Shown one piece after another: positions 34,892 to 43,882 of a stretch of 64,000 bases of DNA. The notes beneath the pieces were generated by a model. It saw only the letters and a list, made by a program, of their open reading frames with translations. It made no database searches and was not told where the DNA came from. The DNA comes from Streptomyces sp. NBC_01723 (GTDB lineage Bacteria > Actinomycetota > Actinomycetes > Streptomycetales > Streptomycetaceae), in assembly GCF_036246005.1 (NCBI RefSeq), contig NZ_CP109171.1, positions 558,001 to 622,000 of the forward strand, read 5' to 3'. Every line of letters starts with the position of its first letter. Position 1 is the first letter of the stretch. The position numbers and the translations under genes were made by a program.

Positions 34892-35962
34892 ATGAAGAAA
34901 TGCCATGTCGTGTACCTGGTGTGCACCGCAGCGATGATCGGTACGGGGCTCGGAGCGGCTCCGGCGTCCTCCGCCCCCATGACCCACGTGGTCAAGCCCG
35001 GAGAGTCGATCCAGAAGGCGGTGGACGCCGCCGAATCGGGGGACACGGTCCTCGTCACTCCCGGCACCTACCACGAGAGCGTCAAGGTGAGCACCCCCGG
35101 ACTCACCCTGCGCGGCATGGGCCGCGAGACGATCCTCGAGCCCGGCACGGAGAAGGCGGCCGCCAACACCTGCGCCGAGGGCGGCAACGGGATCTGTGTG
35201 ACCGGCACGAAGGGCAAGAACGTCAAGGGTGTCACCGTCGCCGACCTGACGGTGACCGGCTTCACCCGCGCCGGTCTGTACTCGACGGCCACCGACGGCC
35301 TGACGGTGCGGAACGTGACGGCCGTCAAGAACGGCGTCTGGGGCATCGCCCAGGAGCAGTCGGTCCATGGCATCTTCCGCGGCAACGCCGCCCTCGACAA
35401 CGGCGACGCGGGCATCTTCCTCGCCAACACCATCACGGCCGAGAAGGGCGCGGCCGACACCGAGGGAACGGTCGTCGCGCGCAACCTCCTCAAGGGCAAC
35501 CGGATCGGCGTCACGGTCCGGCGGCTGCGCAACCTCGCCGTCGCGGCCAACAACATCACCGGCAACTGCGCCGGCGTGTTCGTCGTCGGCGACGAGAACA
35601 AGCCCAAGGCCGGTGACCTGGTCGTGCGCGACAACCACGTCGTGGGCAACAACAAGTCCTGCCCGAAGACCGAGCGCCTCGACGCACTCCAGGGCTCCGG
35701 CATCGTCCTGACCGGCACCGAGAAGGTACTGGTCGCGGACAACAAGGTGCGGGAGAACTCGGGCAAGTCCCCGCTGTCGGGCGGCATCGTCCTGTTCAAG
35801 AGCTTCGTGGGTGTCACCAGCGAGAAGAACGAGGTCAAGGGCAACTCGCTGCGCGACAACTCCCCCGCCGACCTGGTCAACACCGAGACGGCGGCCACCG
35901 GGAAGAACAACACCTTCGAGGGCAACACCTGCGGCGCTTCCAAGCCCGCGGGACTGTGCTGA
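34892..35962 (+). CDS. Secreted right-handed parallel beta-helix protein
   Basis: Exported protein of 356 residues with a signal peptide (CHVVYLVCTAAMIGTGLG, cleavage near SSAPM). The mature part is a pectate-lyase/NosD-like beta-helix with repeating turns such as GIFLANTITA, NRIGVTVRRLRNLAVAANNITGN, GDLVVRDNHVVGNN, GSGIVLTG. N-terminal GESIQKAVDAAESGDTVLVTPGTY is the common cap. Conserved Cys pairs occur near the ends. Such proteins bind or cleave polysaccharides; no lyase catalytic triad can be assigned by eye. Confidence 0.85.
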   Translation: MKKCHVVYLVCTAAMIGTGLGAAPASSAPMTHVVKPGESIQKAVDAAESGDTVLVTPGTYHESVKVSTPGLTLRGMGRETILEPGTEKAAANTCAEGGNGICVTGTKGKNVKGVTVADLTVTGFTRAGLYSTATDGLTVRNVTAVKNGVWGIAQEQSVHGIFRGNAALDNGDAGIFLANTITAEKGAADTEGTVVARNLLKGNRIGVTVRRLRNLAVAANNITGNCAGVFVVGDENKPKAGDLVVRDNHVVGNNKSCPKTERLDALQGSGIVLTGTEKVLVADNKVRENSGKSPLSGGIVLFKSFVGVTSEKNEVKGNSLRDNSPADLVNTETAATGKNNTFEGNTCGASKPAGLC

Positions 35963-36008
35963 CCGGCCGGCCACAGCTCGTGTACCGAAGAAGGAAGGGA
36001 AGCGGCAC

Positions 36009-37037
36009 ATGACGACCGCACAGACCGCCCCACCCCCGCCCATGCGGCTGAGGGAGCTCGTGTTCGGCGCGGCATGTGCCGCCGCCCTTCGCACGGCCGC
36101 CCGGCTCGGAGTCGCCGACGCCCTCGGGGACACCCCCATGACCGTGGACGACCTCGCGACCGCGGTGAAGGCCGAGCCCAAGCCGCTGCGCCGGCTGCTG
36201 CGGGCCCTGACCTGTTACGGCGTCTTCGCCGAGCAGAAGAACGGGACGTTCGCGCACACCGACATGTCCCGGCTGCTGCGCGAGGACGACCCGCACAGCC
36301 TGCGCTACATCACCCTGTGGTGCACGGAACCGTGGACCTGGGACGCGTGGCCCCTGCTCGACGAGGCGGTGCGCAGCGGCCGCAACGTCGTCGAGGGCCT
36401 GTACGGCAAGGAGTTCTTCACCTACCTCAACGAGGACGCTCCCCAGTCGGCCGAGGTCTTCAACCGTGCCATGACGACCTCCAGCCGGCAGTCGGCGGAG
36501 GACGTCGCGGCCCTCCTCGACCTGTCGGGCAGTTCCTCGGTCGCCGACATCGGCGGCGGCCAGGGGCACGTGGTGGCGAGCCTGCTGGAGAAGTACCCGT
36601 CCATGCACGGCACCCTGCTCGACCTGCCCAGGGTCGTGGAGAACGCCGACCCGCGGCTGCGCGAGGGCGGCTCGCTCGCGGACCGCGTGCGGATCGTGCC
36701 CGGGGACTGCCGCGAGGACATCCCCGTCCGGGCCGACGTGTACGTCATCAAGAACATCCTGGAGTGGGACGACGACAGCACCGCCCGCGCCCTGCGGGGC
36801 GTCATGCGGGCGGGCGGGCCCGGGGCCCGGGTCGTGGTCATCGAGAACCTCGTCGACGACACCCCCTCGATGCGGTTCAGCACCGCGATGGACCTGCTGC
36901 TGCTCCTCAACGTCGGCGGGGCGAAGCACACCACCGACAGCATGGTCGGCCGGCTGACCGAGGCCGGCCTCGTCATCGACGACATCCGCCCGGTCAACCC
37001 CTACCTGCACGCCTTCGACTGCACCGTCCCCGAGTGA
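36009..37037 (+). CDS. SAM-dependent O-methyltransferase (PF00891 type)
   Basis: Methyltransferase of 342 residues with an N-terminal dimerisation domain (residues 10-105) and a Rossmann domain with SAM motif I VADIGGGQGHV (about 178). The position that carries the catalytic His in plant-like and tetracenomycin-type enzymes (LHDWDD) reads ILEWDDD, so the general base is Glu or is lost. ATG 36009 is preceded by GGAAGGGAAG. Convergent with a SchA/CurD protein across a perfect terminator; the pairing suggests an aromatic-polyketide tailoring origin, but no ketosynthase is nearby. Confidence 0.87.
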   Translation: MTTAQTAPPPPMRLRELVFGAACAAALRTAARLGVADALGDTPMTVDDLATAVKAEPKPLRRLLRALTCYGVFAEQKNGTFAHTDMSRLLREDDPHSLRYITLWCTEPWTWDAWPLLDEAVRSGRNVVEGLYGKEFFTYLNEDAPQSAEVFNRAMTTSSRQSAEDVAALLDLSGSSSVADIGGGQGHVVASLLEKYPSMHGTLLDLPRVVENADPRLREGGSLADRVRIVPGDCREDIPVRADVYVIKNILEWDDDSTARALRGVMRAGGPGARVVVIENLVDDTPSMRFSTAMDLLLLLNVGGAKHTTDSMVGRLTEAGLVIDDIRPVNPYLHAFDCTVPE

Positions 37038-37058
37038 ACCGACGCCCGGACGGGCGGC

Positions 37059-37097
37059 GAGGGCCGCCGGACCGCACAGCGCGGTCCGGCGGCCCTC
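37059..37097. terminator. Perfect 17-base-pair bidirectional terminator
   Basis: GAGGGCCGCCGGACCGC / GCGGTCCGGCGGCCCTC with a 5-base loop, centred between convergent O-methyltransferase and SchA/CurD genes. One of the strongest hairpins in the window. Confidence 0.85.
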
Positions 37098-37123
37098 GCG
37101 TGTCCGCGGCGTCCGGCGCCGGT

Positions 37124-38263
37124 TCAGGCGTCGGGCGCGCGCCGGTCGGTGACCGGTTCCATCCGGGCGCCCTCCAGGGCCCGGACGAGTGCGTCGCCCG
37201 GCCGGTCCTGACCGTCCAGCAGGGTGGTCAGTTCGGTGACCGTGGCGGGGTCGGGGAGCCCGAGAGTGACCGCGGGGTCGCCGGCCCGGAGGTCGCCGCG
37301 CACATCGACCAGCCGCACCACGATCTCGTCGCGCTGGAAGATGGTGCTGCTCAGCACCGGGCTGCGCGGGTCGTCGGCCGCCGCCTCGTCGCGCTCGGCG
37401 AGGAGTCGCGCCAGCCGCATGCCCTCCCCCGGCCGGGCCGGGTACGACAGCGCGTGACGCTGTGCCGCCGGGTCCCGCTCCGCCGCCGTCACGTGGTGTA
37501 CGGCGGGCAGCGCCGCCCGGGTGTAGAACACCCGCGCGGACTCCGGATCGCCGAGATCCCGGTCCTGCTCCAGATAGGGGTTGAGGGCCTCCTCGACGGC
37601 CCGCACCTCGGGCTGCGCGGCCACGTGCCGCAGGGCCGCGAGCAGGTCGCCGCGCACCTCGATGGCCCGCACCACCCGGTTGCCGTGCAGGAACAGGGAC
37701 GTACGGCACAGGCGCGTGGTGTCGTCGACGCGCGGCTCGGGCGAGGCGTAGTCGGCGAGGATCCTGGCGACCGTCTCCTCGCTGCCGGGCTTCACCGTGA
37801 AGGTGAGGGCGTGCCGGATCACGCCGTCACCGATCCGGGGGGCCGACTGGAGCCCGCCCCGGCCGGGTTCGGCGCCCGCCGCCGGCCGGCCGGTCTCGCG
37901 GACCACGTGGAAACGGAGCGACCGGGTGTGCCGGACACACTTGTGCAGCGGCTTGACCATCCGCACGTGTTCCTCACTGCTCACCCAGTTCAGGAACGGC
38001 GGGGCGCTCTCCCACTCGCTGGTGATCAGCCACTGCGACGGGTTCTCGATGGACTGGCACAACTGCTCGCCGATGTGCCCGGGGACGGACTCGACGTGGC
38101 TGCGCAGGTTCTCGTACGTCTCCAGGAACTGCTGCTGGGCACCGTCGTAGACCTCCACCAGCAGGACCACCCGGAGGCGGGAGCCGTCGAACACGGACTG
38201 GGAGACCTGGTGCGACACCTGACGTGCCGACGGGTCGGATACAGAAGTGGTCGTGATGGTCAT
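37124..38263 (-). CDS. SchA/CurD-like protein of spore-pigment type
   Basis: Protein of 379 residues. An N-terminal ferredoxin-like ABM-type domain (residues 20-115; RLRVVLLVEVYDGAQQQFLETYENLRSHV, QWLITSEWESAPPFLNWVSSEEH) is followed by two SchA/CurD repeats (GVIRHALTFTVKPGSEETVARILADY; AAQRHALSYPARPGEGMRLARLLAE). Homologues are encoded in whiE/sch/cur spore-pigment polyketide clusters. Here no minimal PKS, cyclase or ACP is adjacent. ATG 38263 gives the better ribosome-site spacing (GAAGGAG) than GTG 38272. Biochemical role unknown even in whiE. Confidence 0.87.
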   Translation of the reverse strand: MTITTTSVSDPSARQVSHQVSQSVFDGSRLRVVLLVEVYDGAQQQFLETYENLRSHVESVPGHIGEQLCQSIENPSQWLITSEWESAPPFLNWVSSEEHVRMVKPLHKCVRHTRSLRFHVVRETGRPAAGAEPGRGGLQSAPRIGDGVIRHALTFTVKPGSEETVARILADYASPEPRVDDTTRLCRTSLFLHGNRVVRAIEVRGDLLAALRHVAAQPEVRAVEEALNPYLEQDRDLGDPESARVFYTRAALPAVHHVTAAERDPAAQRHALSYPARPGEGMRLARLLAERDEAAADDPRSPVLSSTIFQRDEIVVRLVDVRGDLRAGDPAVTLGLPDPATVTELTTLLDGQDRPGDALVRALEGARMEPVTDRRAPDA

Positions 38264-38396
38264 CCTGCGCACTCTCCTTCGCGGAGGCGGAACTGAGCGT
38301 CACCCGTGATGCTGCGACGCCGACGTGTCCGACGATCTTCTGCCCGGCCCCGACGGCGCGCGACTCGTGTGCACTGCGCGGGTGACCCGCGCGGGC

Positions 38397-39095
38397 TCAG
38401 GTGAGGTGCGCGAAGACGACCAGGTTGTCCGTGTAGTCCTTGGCCTGGCGGTCGTAGTCGCCCGCGCAGGTGATGAGCCGTACCTCGGGCCGGTCGGTGT
38501 CCCCGTACACGCGCCGGCTGGGGAACTCGTCCTTGGCGAAGGTCTCCACGCCGTCGACCTCGAAGGACGCCTTGCGTCCGTCGGCCCGCCGGACGTGGAA
38601 GACGTCTCCCTCGTCCAGTTGGCCCAGGCGGGCGAAGACCGCGGCGGACGTCTTGGTGTCCACGTGCCCGGCGATGATCGAGGTGCCCCGCTCCCCGGGG
38701 GAGACGCCCTTGGCGTACCAGCCGACGAGGTTGGTGTCGGCGGCCGGCGGAGGCTGGAGCTGTCCGTTGGCGCCGATGGCGAGGTCGGTGAAGGGGGCGT
38801 CGACGGCGATCTCCGGGATCAGCAGCCGCACCGGCTTCGAGCGGGGCAGCACCGGTCCGGGCGGGCGGGTGCGGGACGTGCCGGTCGCGGACGGGCCGGC
38901 CTTGGGCGAGGCCGACGTCGCGGGCTGTGCGGGCAGTGGGGGGCGGGACGAGTCGGTCGACGTGTCGTTGCCGCCGAACAGGCTGACCGCCAGGATCAGC
39001 AGGGCCACGCCGCACAGCACCATCAGGCCGGGGCGGAATCCCTGCCCGGTCGGCGGCTTCTCGTCGGCGACGGGGGTCGAAGGGGGGACTGTCAT
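38397..39095 (-). CDS. Class F sortase
   Basis: Membrane-anchored cysteine transpeptidase of 232 residues. One N-terminal TM helix (PGLMVLCGVALLILAVSLFGG), a Pro/Ser/Ala-rich linker (45-85), then the sortase beta-barrel with catalytic His in IIAGHVD, Cys in RLITCAGDYD and Arg close after. The TLxTC signature is RLITC. It lies downstream of a repeat-rich surface protein on the same strand, the usual actinobacterial sortase F pairing, although a hairpin separates them. Confidence 0.92.
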   Translation of the reverse strand: MTVPPSTPVADEKPPTGQGFRPGLMVLCGVALLILAVSLFGGNDTSTDSSRPPLPAQPATSASPKAGPSATGTSRTRPPGPVLPRSKPVRLLIPEIAVDAPFTDLAIGANGQLQPPPAADTNLVGWYAKGVSPGERGTSIIAGHVDTKTSAAVFARLGQLDEGDVFHVRRADGRKASFEVDGVETFAKDEFPSRRVYGDTDRPEVRLITCAGDYDRQAKDYTDNLVVFAHLT

Positions 39096-39150
39096 CGAGG
39101 ACCACCTCGGTAGGGCACGGCGGCAGGGCGGACACGGAGGGGGACAGCGA

Positions 39151-39186
39151 GCCGGGCCGCCACGGAGTTCCTGGTGGCGGCCCGGC
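39151..39186. terminator. Hairpin between surface protein and sortase
   Basis: Perfect 13-base stem GCCGGGCCGCCAC / GTGGCGGCCCGGC with a 10-base loop, 22 bases after the surface-protein stop codon. Probably gives high substrate and low sortase transcript. Confidence 0.7.
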
Positions 39187-39207
39187 CGCTATCGCGCCCG
39201 GCACGGC

Positions 39208-39828
39208 TCAGGCCATTCCGTTGACCGACTTCTTGCGTCGGACGGCGTACAGGCCGGCGCCGGCCACGCCCAGGACGGCGAGGCCGCCCGCGGTGGTGGT
39301 CGGCGTGTCGAGGCCACCGCCGCCGGTGTGCATACCGCCGTGCGGCTTCTCGTGCTTGCCGCCCTCCCAGGACTTCTCGCCCTCGTCCTGCTTGTACTCG
39401 GAGCCCTCGTCCTTCTTGGACTCGCCGCCGTCCCAGCCGCCCTCGTCCTTCTTGGACTCGCCGCCGTCCCAGCCGCCCTCGTTCACCGCGGTCAGCGCTC
39501 CGCCGCCCGTGTGCATACCGCCGTGCGGCTTCTCCTGCTTGCCGCCCTCCCAGGACTTCTCGCCCTCGTCCTGCTTGTACTCGGAGCCCTCGTCCTTCTT
39601 GGACTCGCCGCCGTCCCAGCCGCCCTCGTTCACCGCGGTCAGCGCTCCGCCGCCCGTGTGCATACCGCCGTGCGGCTTCTCGTGCTTGCTTCCGTTGTCG
39701 TGCTCCTTGCTGTAGGAAGAGTCGTCGTGGTCCCAGTCGCCCGCGGAGGCCGCGTAGGCGCCGGGGGCACCGAGGACGATGACGGCCGACGCGGCCGCCG
39801 TGGTCAGGAGCGTGCGAGCAGAACGCAT
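39208..39828 (-). CDS. Repeat-rich surface protein, likely sortase F partner
   Basis: Exported protein of 206 residues: signal peptide (residues 1-27, cleavage near AYAASAG), a highly charged region made of near-identical repeats (about 50-159), and a C-terminal sorting-like tail of hydrophobic segment (GGLAVLGVAGAGLYAV) plus RRKK. The usual LPXTG/LAXTG is absent; LDTPTT lies at the expected position before the hydrophobic segment. Adjacent to the class F sortase, so anchoring to the wall is likely but the recognition motif is atypical. The repeat is hydrophilic, probably disordered. Confidence 0.82.
   Translation of the reverse strand: MRSARTLLTTAAASAVIVLGAPGAYAASAGDWDHDDSSYSKEHDNGSKHEKPHGGMHTGGGALTAVNEGGWDGGESKKDEGSEYKQDEGEKSWEGGKQEKPHGGMHTGGGALTAVNEGGWDGGESKKDEGGWDGGESKKDEGSEYKQDEGEKSWEGGKHEKPHGGMHTGGGGLDTPTTTAGGLAVLGVAGAGLYAVRRKKSVNGMA
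39352..39681 (-). repeat. Tandem repeats inside the surface protein
   Basis: Two copies of a 49-residue unit beginning EKPHGGMHTGGGALTAVNEG, nearly identical at DNA level; the second carries an extra 12-residue internal duplication (GGWDGGESKKDE). A partial third copy (HEKPHGGMHTGGG) follows. The DNA identity implies recent expansion. Confidence 0.9.
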
Positions 39829-40091
39829 CTGTGGTTCCTTCCGTCACGGCCGGGCAGCTGGTGCTTCGTCAGCTGAGATGACCCGGCCCCGACGTGAATT
39901 ACCGTCAGCCAGTCGTCCGACTCGCACCACTCAAGGCGCTCAGCCGGGTGAACGCCGACTTCTCGCGAGGACCTGCCGGAACACACAAAGCGCCCCGGAC
40001 GCACGGCAGTTGATGTACCTTCCGGTCCCGTTGACATGGCGTCACCCGCGAGGGCTACTCCGCCCCGCCGACACGCTCACCGGGCGACGGC

Positions 40092-40559
40092 TCAGGAGGT
40101 GTGTCCGAGGGCGGTGCCGCTCAGGTCGTCGGTGAGCATCAGGGCGGCCCGCATGCGCTTGCCGACGGGTTCCCGGTGCACCTCGAAGCTGTGGCACACG
40201 GCCATGACGATCTCGAGCCCGTGCCGGCCGATGCGCCCGGGGTCGGTGGCCTCGGCGACGGGCAGTACGGGTTCGCTGTCCCACACGGTGACCTCGACCA
40301 GGTCGTCGGCCAGCTCCAGGTCGACCAGCGAGGGGCCGGGCGCGTACTTGCAGGCGTTCGTCAGCAGCTCGCTGACCACGAGCTGCAGCAGGTCCGCCGC
40401 GCGGTCGGACACCGTGCGGTCCTGCACGGCCCGCACCCGGGCGAGAAATCTCCGGGCCAGCTCGCGGCCCCGGGCGATGTCGCCGGGAATGCCCTCGTAC
40501 TCCGCCGAAACCTTGACCGGCTCACTTCGCCGGTCCTCCTGCCGGGCAGCCCCGTCCAT
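40092..40559 (-). CDS. RsbW-like ATP-binding protein (HATPase)
   Basis: Serine kinase/anti-sigma-type ATPase of 155 residues. N box SELLTNACKYAPG (about residue 66) and G box GRHGLEIVMAVC (about 112) match the single-domain HATPase_c proteins abundant in Streptomyces. These bind sigma factors or STAS anti-anti-sigma partners, or act as orphans. No sigma factor is adjacent. ATG 40559; the 260 bases upstream of the neighbouring surface-protein gene are shared promoter space with nothing recognisable. Confidence 0.85.
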   Translation of the reverse strand: MDGAARQEDRRSEPVKVSAEYEGIPGDIARGRELARRFLARVRAVQDRTVSDRAADLLQLVVSELLTNACKYAPGPSLVDLELADDLVEVTVWDSEPVLPVAEATDPGRIGRHGLEIVMAVCHSFEVHREPVGKRMRAALMLTDDLSGTALGHTS

Positions 40560-40673
40560 CCGATCCGCCCTCTTCCTGAGCCTTGACCGTTACGCCAGCC
40601 CGTCTACCCAGGAAACCGCGAAACATCACCGGCCGCAGCGACCACAGGGTGGCGGCGGCGCCACGCTCGTACG

Positions 40674-41645
40674 ATGACCGTCGTGGATCTCAGCGCCGTA
40701 CGCACCTTCGTCGCCGTCGCCGAGGCGGGGCAGTTCCAGGTCGCCGCCGCCCGGCTGACCGTCACCCAGCAGGGCGTCTCCAAGCGGGTCGCCGCGCTGG
40801 AGAAGGAGCTGGGGGTGACGTTGTTCACCCGGACCGCGCGAGGAGCCCGGCTCACGATCGACGGGCAGGCGTTCCTGCCGCACGCCCGTGCGCTGCTGGA
40901 CGCCGAGGAGCGGGCCGTCGCCTCGGTTCGGCCGGGGCGCCGTCCGCTGCGGGTGGACGTGATCGGCAGACGGGCCGCGACGGCCGGTCTGCTGCGTGAC
41001 TTCCACCGCGCCCGTCCCGACGTCGACCTCGACGTGGTCACCCTCCCCGACGCGCACACCGCCGTCGCCGCCATCGGTTCCGGGGCCATCGACGCGTCGT
41101 TCCGCTGCGTCACCATGCCGGGGCAGCGGCTGCCCGACGGCATCGAGGCCACGCCGGTCTTCGACGAGCCGCTGCAGTTGTTCACCGGGCCCGCCCACCC
41201 GTTCGCGAAGGCACGGACGGTGACCCCGGGGCAGCTCGCCGGGCAGCGCGTCTGGATGCCCGGGAACGTCCCGGGCACCGAGTGGTCGGCCTACTACGAC
41301 GCGTTCGCGGCCGAGTACGGGTTCACCGTGGACGCGATCGGCCCGAACTTCGGCGTCGAGGCCCTCCTGGACACCATCTCCGAGTCGTCGACGGTGTCGA
41401 CCTTCCTCAGCGAGCACACGCCCCTGGTCTGGCCGGCCGGCCACGACCTGCGGCGCATCCCGGTGCGTGATCCGGCGCCGGTCTATCCGCACTCCCTGCT
41501 CCGGCACACCGACAACGCGCATCCGGGGCTGGCCGCGCTGCACGCGTACCTCGTCTCGCGCCCGTCCGTCCGGCTCGGCACGGAGGTCTGGTCACCGGCC
41601 TGGGCCCTGCGCCGCGGGGCGCAGGGCCCGGCCGGCCGGAGGTGA
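40674..41645 (+). CDS. LysR family transcriptional regulator
   Basis: LTTR of 323 residues. N-terminal HTH (VAAARLTVTQQGVSKRVAALEKELG, residues 24-48) and a periplasmic-binding-protein-like effector domain (RVDVIGRRAATAGLLRDFHRARPDVDLDVVTL). It is convergent with phosphoglucomutase with only 4 bases between stops, and divergent from the RsbW-like gene, which could be its target. Regulon and effector unknown. Confidence 0.9.
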   Translation: MTVVDLSAVRTFVAVAEAGQFQVAAARLTVTQQGVSKRVAALEKELGVTLFTRTARGARLTIDGQAFLPHARALLDAEERAVASVRPGRRPLRVDVIGRRAATAGLLRDFHRARPDVDLDVVTLPDAHTAVAAIGSGAIDASFRCVTMPGQRLPDGIEATPVFDEPLQLFTGPAHPFAKARTVTPGQLAGQRVWMPGNVPGTEWSAYYDAFAAEYGFTVDAIGPNFGVEALLDTISESSTVSTFLSEHTPLVWPAGHDLRRIPVRDPAPVYPHSLLRHTDNAHPGLAALHAYLVSRPSVRLGTEVWSPAWALRRGAQGPAGRR

Positions 41646-41649
41646 GGTC

Positions 41650-43290
41650 TCAGCCGCCCAGGGCGCCGAGGACGACGAGTTTGGCCTCGTCCTGCACCTG
41701 CCGGAGGTGGTCGGCGCCGAGGAACGACTCCCCGTAGATCTTGTAGACGTCCTCGGTGCCGGAGGGGCGGGCCGCGAACCACGCGTTCTCGGTGGTCACC
41801 TTGATGCCGCCGATGGGAGCGCCGTTGCCCGGTGCCTCGGTGAGGACGGCGGTCACCGGCTCGCCGGCGAGGGTGTCGGCGGTGACCTCGGCCGGGGACA
41901 GCCGGGCCAGCCGGGCCTTCTCCTCGCGGGTGGCGGGGGCGTCGATGCGGGCGTAGGCGGGTTCGCCGAAGCGGGCGGTGAGCGCGGCGTAGTGCTCGGA
42001 GGGGCTCCGGCCGGTGACGGCGGTGATCTCGGAGGCGAGCAGGGCGAGGATGATGCCGTCCTTGTCGGTGGTCCACACCGAGCCGTCCCGGCGCAGGAAG
42101 GACGCCCCCGCGGACTCCTCGCCGCCGAAGCCGAGGGAGCCGTCGAGGAGACCGCCGACGAACCACTTGAAGCCCACCGGGACCTCGACCAGCCGCCGGC
42201 CGAGATCGCCGGCGACCCGGTCGATCATGCCGGAGGAGACCAGCGTCTTGCCCACGCCGGCGTCGGCGGGCCACTCGGTGCGGTGGGCGTAGAGGTAGGC
42301 GATGGCGGTGGCGAGGTAGTGGTTGGGGTTCATCAGGCCGCCGTCGGGGGTGACGATGCCGTGCCGGTCGGCGTCGGCGTCGTTGCCGGTGGCGACGGCG
42401 AAGCGGTCGCGCTTCTCGATGAGCGAGGCCATCGCGTGGGGCGAGGAGCAGTCCATGCGGATCTTGCCGTCCCAGTCCAGCGTCATGAAACGCCAGGTCG
42501 GGTCGGTGAGCGGATTGACCACGGTCAGGTCGAGGCGGTGGTGCTCGGCGATCCGGCCCCAGTACGCGACGGAGGCGCCGCCCAGCGGGTCGGCGCCGAT
42601 CCGTACGCCGGCCGAGCGGATCGCGTCGAGGTCGACGACGGCCGGCAGGTCGGAGACGTAGCGGTCGAGGAAGTCGTAGCGTCCGGTGCCGGGGGCGGCG
42701 AGCGCCCGGGCGTAGGGGATGCGCCGTACGTCCTTCAGGCCGGCCGCGATGATCTCGTTGGCCCGGTCCTGGATCCAGGAGGTGGCGTCCGAACCGGCCG
42801 GTCCGCCGTTGGGCGGGTTGTACTTGAAGCCGCCGTCGGCGGGCGGGTTGTGCGAGGGGGTGACGACCACGCCGTCCGCGAGGCCCGAGTCGCGGCCCCG
42901 GTTGTGGGTGAGGATGGCGTGCGACACCGCGGGGGTGGGGGTGTAGCCGTCCCCGGTGTCCACGAGGACCGTCACGTCGTTGGCGGCGAACACCTCGAGC
43001 GCGGTGACCCTCGCGGGCTCGGACAGGGCGTGCGTGTCGGCGCCCAGGAAGAGCGGGCCGTCGGTGCCCTGTGCGGAGCGGTACTCGCAGATGGCCTGGC
43101 TGGTGGCGGCGATGTGGTCCTCGTTGAACGCCGTCGCGAGGGACGAACCCCGGTGCCCGGACGTGCCGAAGGCCACGCGCTGGGCGGGCTCCGCCGGGTC
43201 CGGGTGCAGGGTGTAGTACGCCGTCACCAGCCTGGCGACGTCGATCAGGTCCTCGGGGCCGGCCGGCTTCCCGGCTCGGTCGTGCTGCAT
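41650..43290 (-). CDS. pgm: Phosphoglucomutase (alpha-D-glucose phosphate-specific)
   Basis: Interconverts glucose 1-phosphate and 6-phosphate in the cytoplasm. 546 residues, matching the bacterial Pgm length. The phosphoserine loop is [12 protein letters not shown] (about 138), the Mg-binding loop [10 protein letters not shown] (about 297), the sugar loop GGEESAGAS (about 380) and the phosphate-binding [15 protein letters not shown] at the C terminus. ATG 43290 follows GGAGGAG. A core enzyme standing alone among accessory genes. Confidence 0.95.
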   Translation of the reverse strand: MQHDRAGKPAGPEDLIDVARLVTAYYTLHPDPAEPAQRVAFGTSGHRGSSLATAFNEDHIAATSQAICEYRSAQGTDGPLFLGADTHALSEPARVTALEVFAANDVTVLVDTGDGYTPTPAVSHAILTHNRGRDSGLADGVVVTPSHNPPADGGFKYNPPNGGPAGSDATSWIQDRANEIIAAGLKDVRRIPYARALAAPGTGRYDFLDRYVSDLPAVVDLDAIRSAGVRIGADPLGGASVAYWGRIAEHHRLDLTVVNPLTDPTWRFMTLDWDGKIRMDCSSPHAMASLIEKRDRFAVATGNDADADRHGIVTPDGGLMNPNHYLATAIAYLYAHRTEWPADAGVGKTLVSSGMIDRVAGDLGRRLVEVPVGFKWFVGGLLDGSLGFGGEESAGASFLRRDGSVWTTDKDGIILALLASEITAVTGRSPSEHYAALTARFGEPAYARIDAPATREEKARLARLSPAEVTADTLAGEPVTAVLTEAPGNGAPIGGIKVTTENAWFAARPSGTEDVYKIYGESFLGADHLRQVQDEAKLVVLGALGG

Positions 43291-43393
43291 GCGCCCACTC
43301 CTCCGCATCGGTAGGGACTTCGCTCGCGGTCCCATCTTCCCCTGTCCGGGGAGCGGCGCTCTGCGTTCCGGCCGGGGCCGTCCGGTAAGGGCG

Positions 43394-43822
43394 TCAGATC
43401 CGGCCTCCGGTGAGACGGGTGAGGGGGCCCTGGGTGTGGCGGCCCGACCGCCGGCCCACCGCGTACGAGGCCGCGCTCAGGGCGGTGATGCCGGCGCCGA
43501 CGCCCGCGGCGACGAGCTTGCGGTGGGCGATGACCGTCCAGGCGGTCTTCGCTCCGGCCGCGACCTGGCCCGTGGTGGTGATGACGGCCTGACGGCCCGC
43601 CTCGACACCCTTGGCGGCCGTCTGGACGGCACCGCCTGCGACCTGGGCGGAGCGCTGGGCACCGGCCTTGGCGGCCGACGCGGCGTCACCCGCCTTGTCG
43701 GCGGCGGCGTGTGTCGCCCGGGAGGCCGGGGCGGTCGCCTTCCTTGCGGCGCTCTCGGCCTTGGCCTCGGCGGTCCGCGTAGTGGTGGGCTTCTTGTTCG
43801 TGTCCTTGTTCGGATCGCTCAT
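43394..43822 (-). CDS. Ala/Lys-rich protein with C-terminal membrane segment
   Basis: 142-residue protein of unknown function. The N-terminal half is Ala/Lys/Thr-rich and probably helical, with repeated A-x2-A/K patterns ([39 protein letters not shown]), like histone-tail or phasin-like proteins. A single hydrophobic segment ([21 protein letters not shown]) near residue 115 is followed by a basic tail. ATG 43822 ([12 protein letters not shown]) is chosen over the upstream in-frame start. Expressed alone. Confidence 0.7.
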   Translation of the reverse strand: MSDPNKDTNKKPTTTRTAEAKAESAARKATAPASRATHAAADKAGDAASAAKAGAQRSAQVAGGAVQTAAKGVEAGRQAVITTTGQVAAGAKTAWTVIAHRKLVAAGVGAGITALSAASYAVGRRSGRHTQGPLTRLTGGRI

Positions 43823-43882
43823 GGACACCGCCTTGCCCCTCACCGCGACCGCAAACACCCGCAGTTCGCGCGGCCTCCGGCC

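Noticed and set aside
40092..40559. Sigma-factor operon around the RsbW-like ATPase
   Set aside because: No sigma factor or STAS partner is adjacent; the STAS-like gene is 13 kb away and unlinked.
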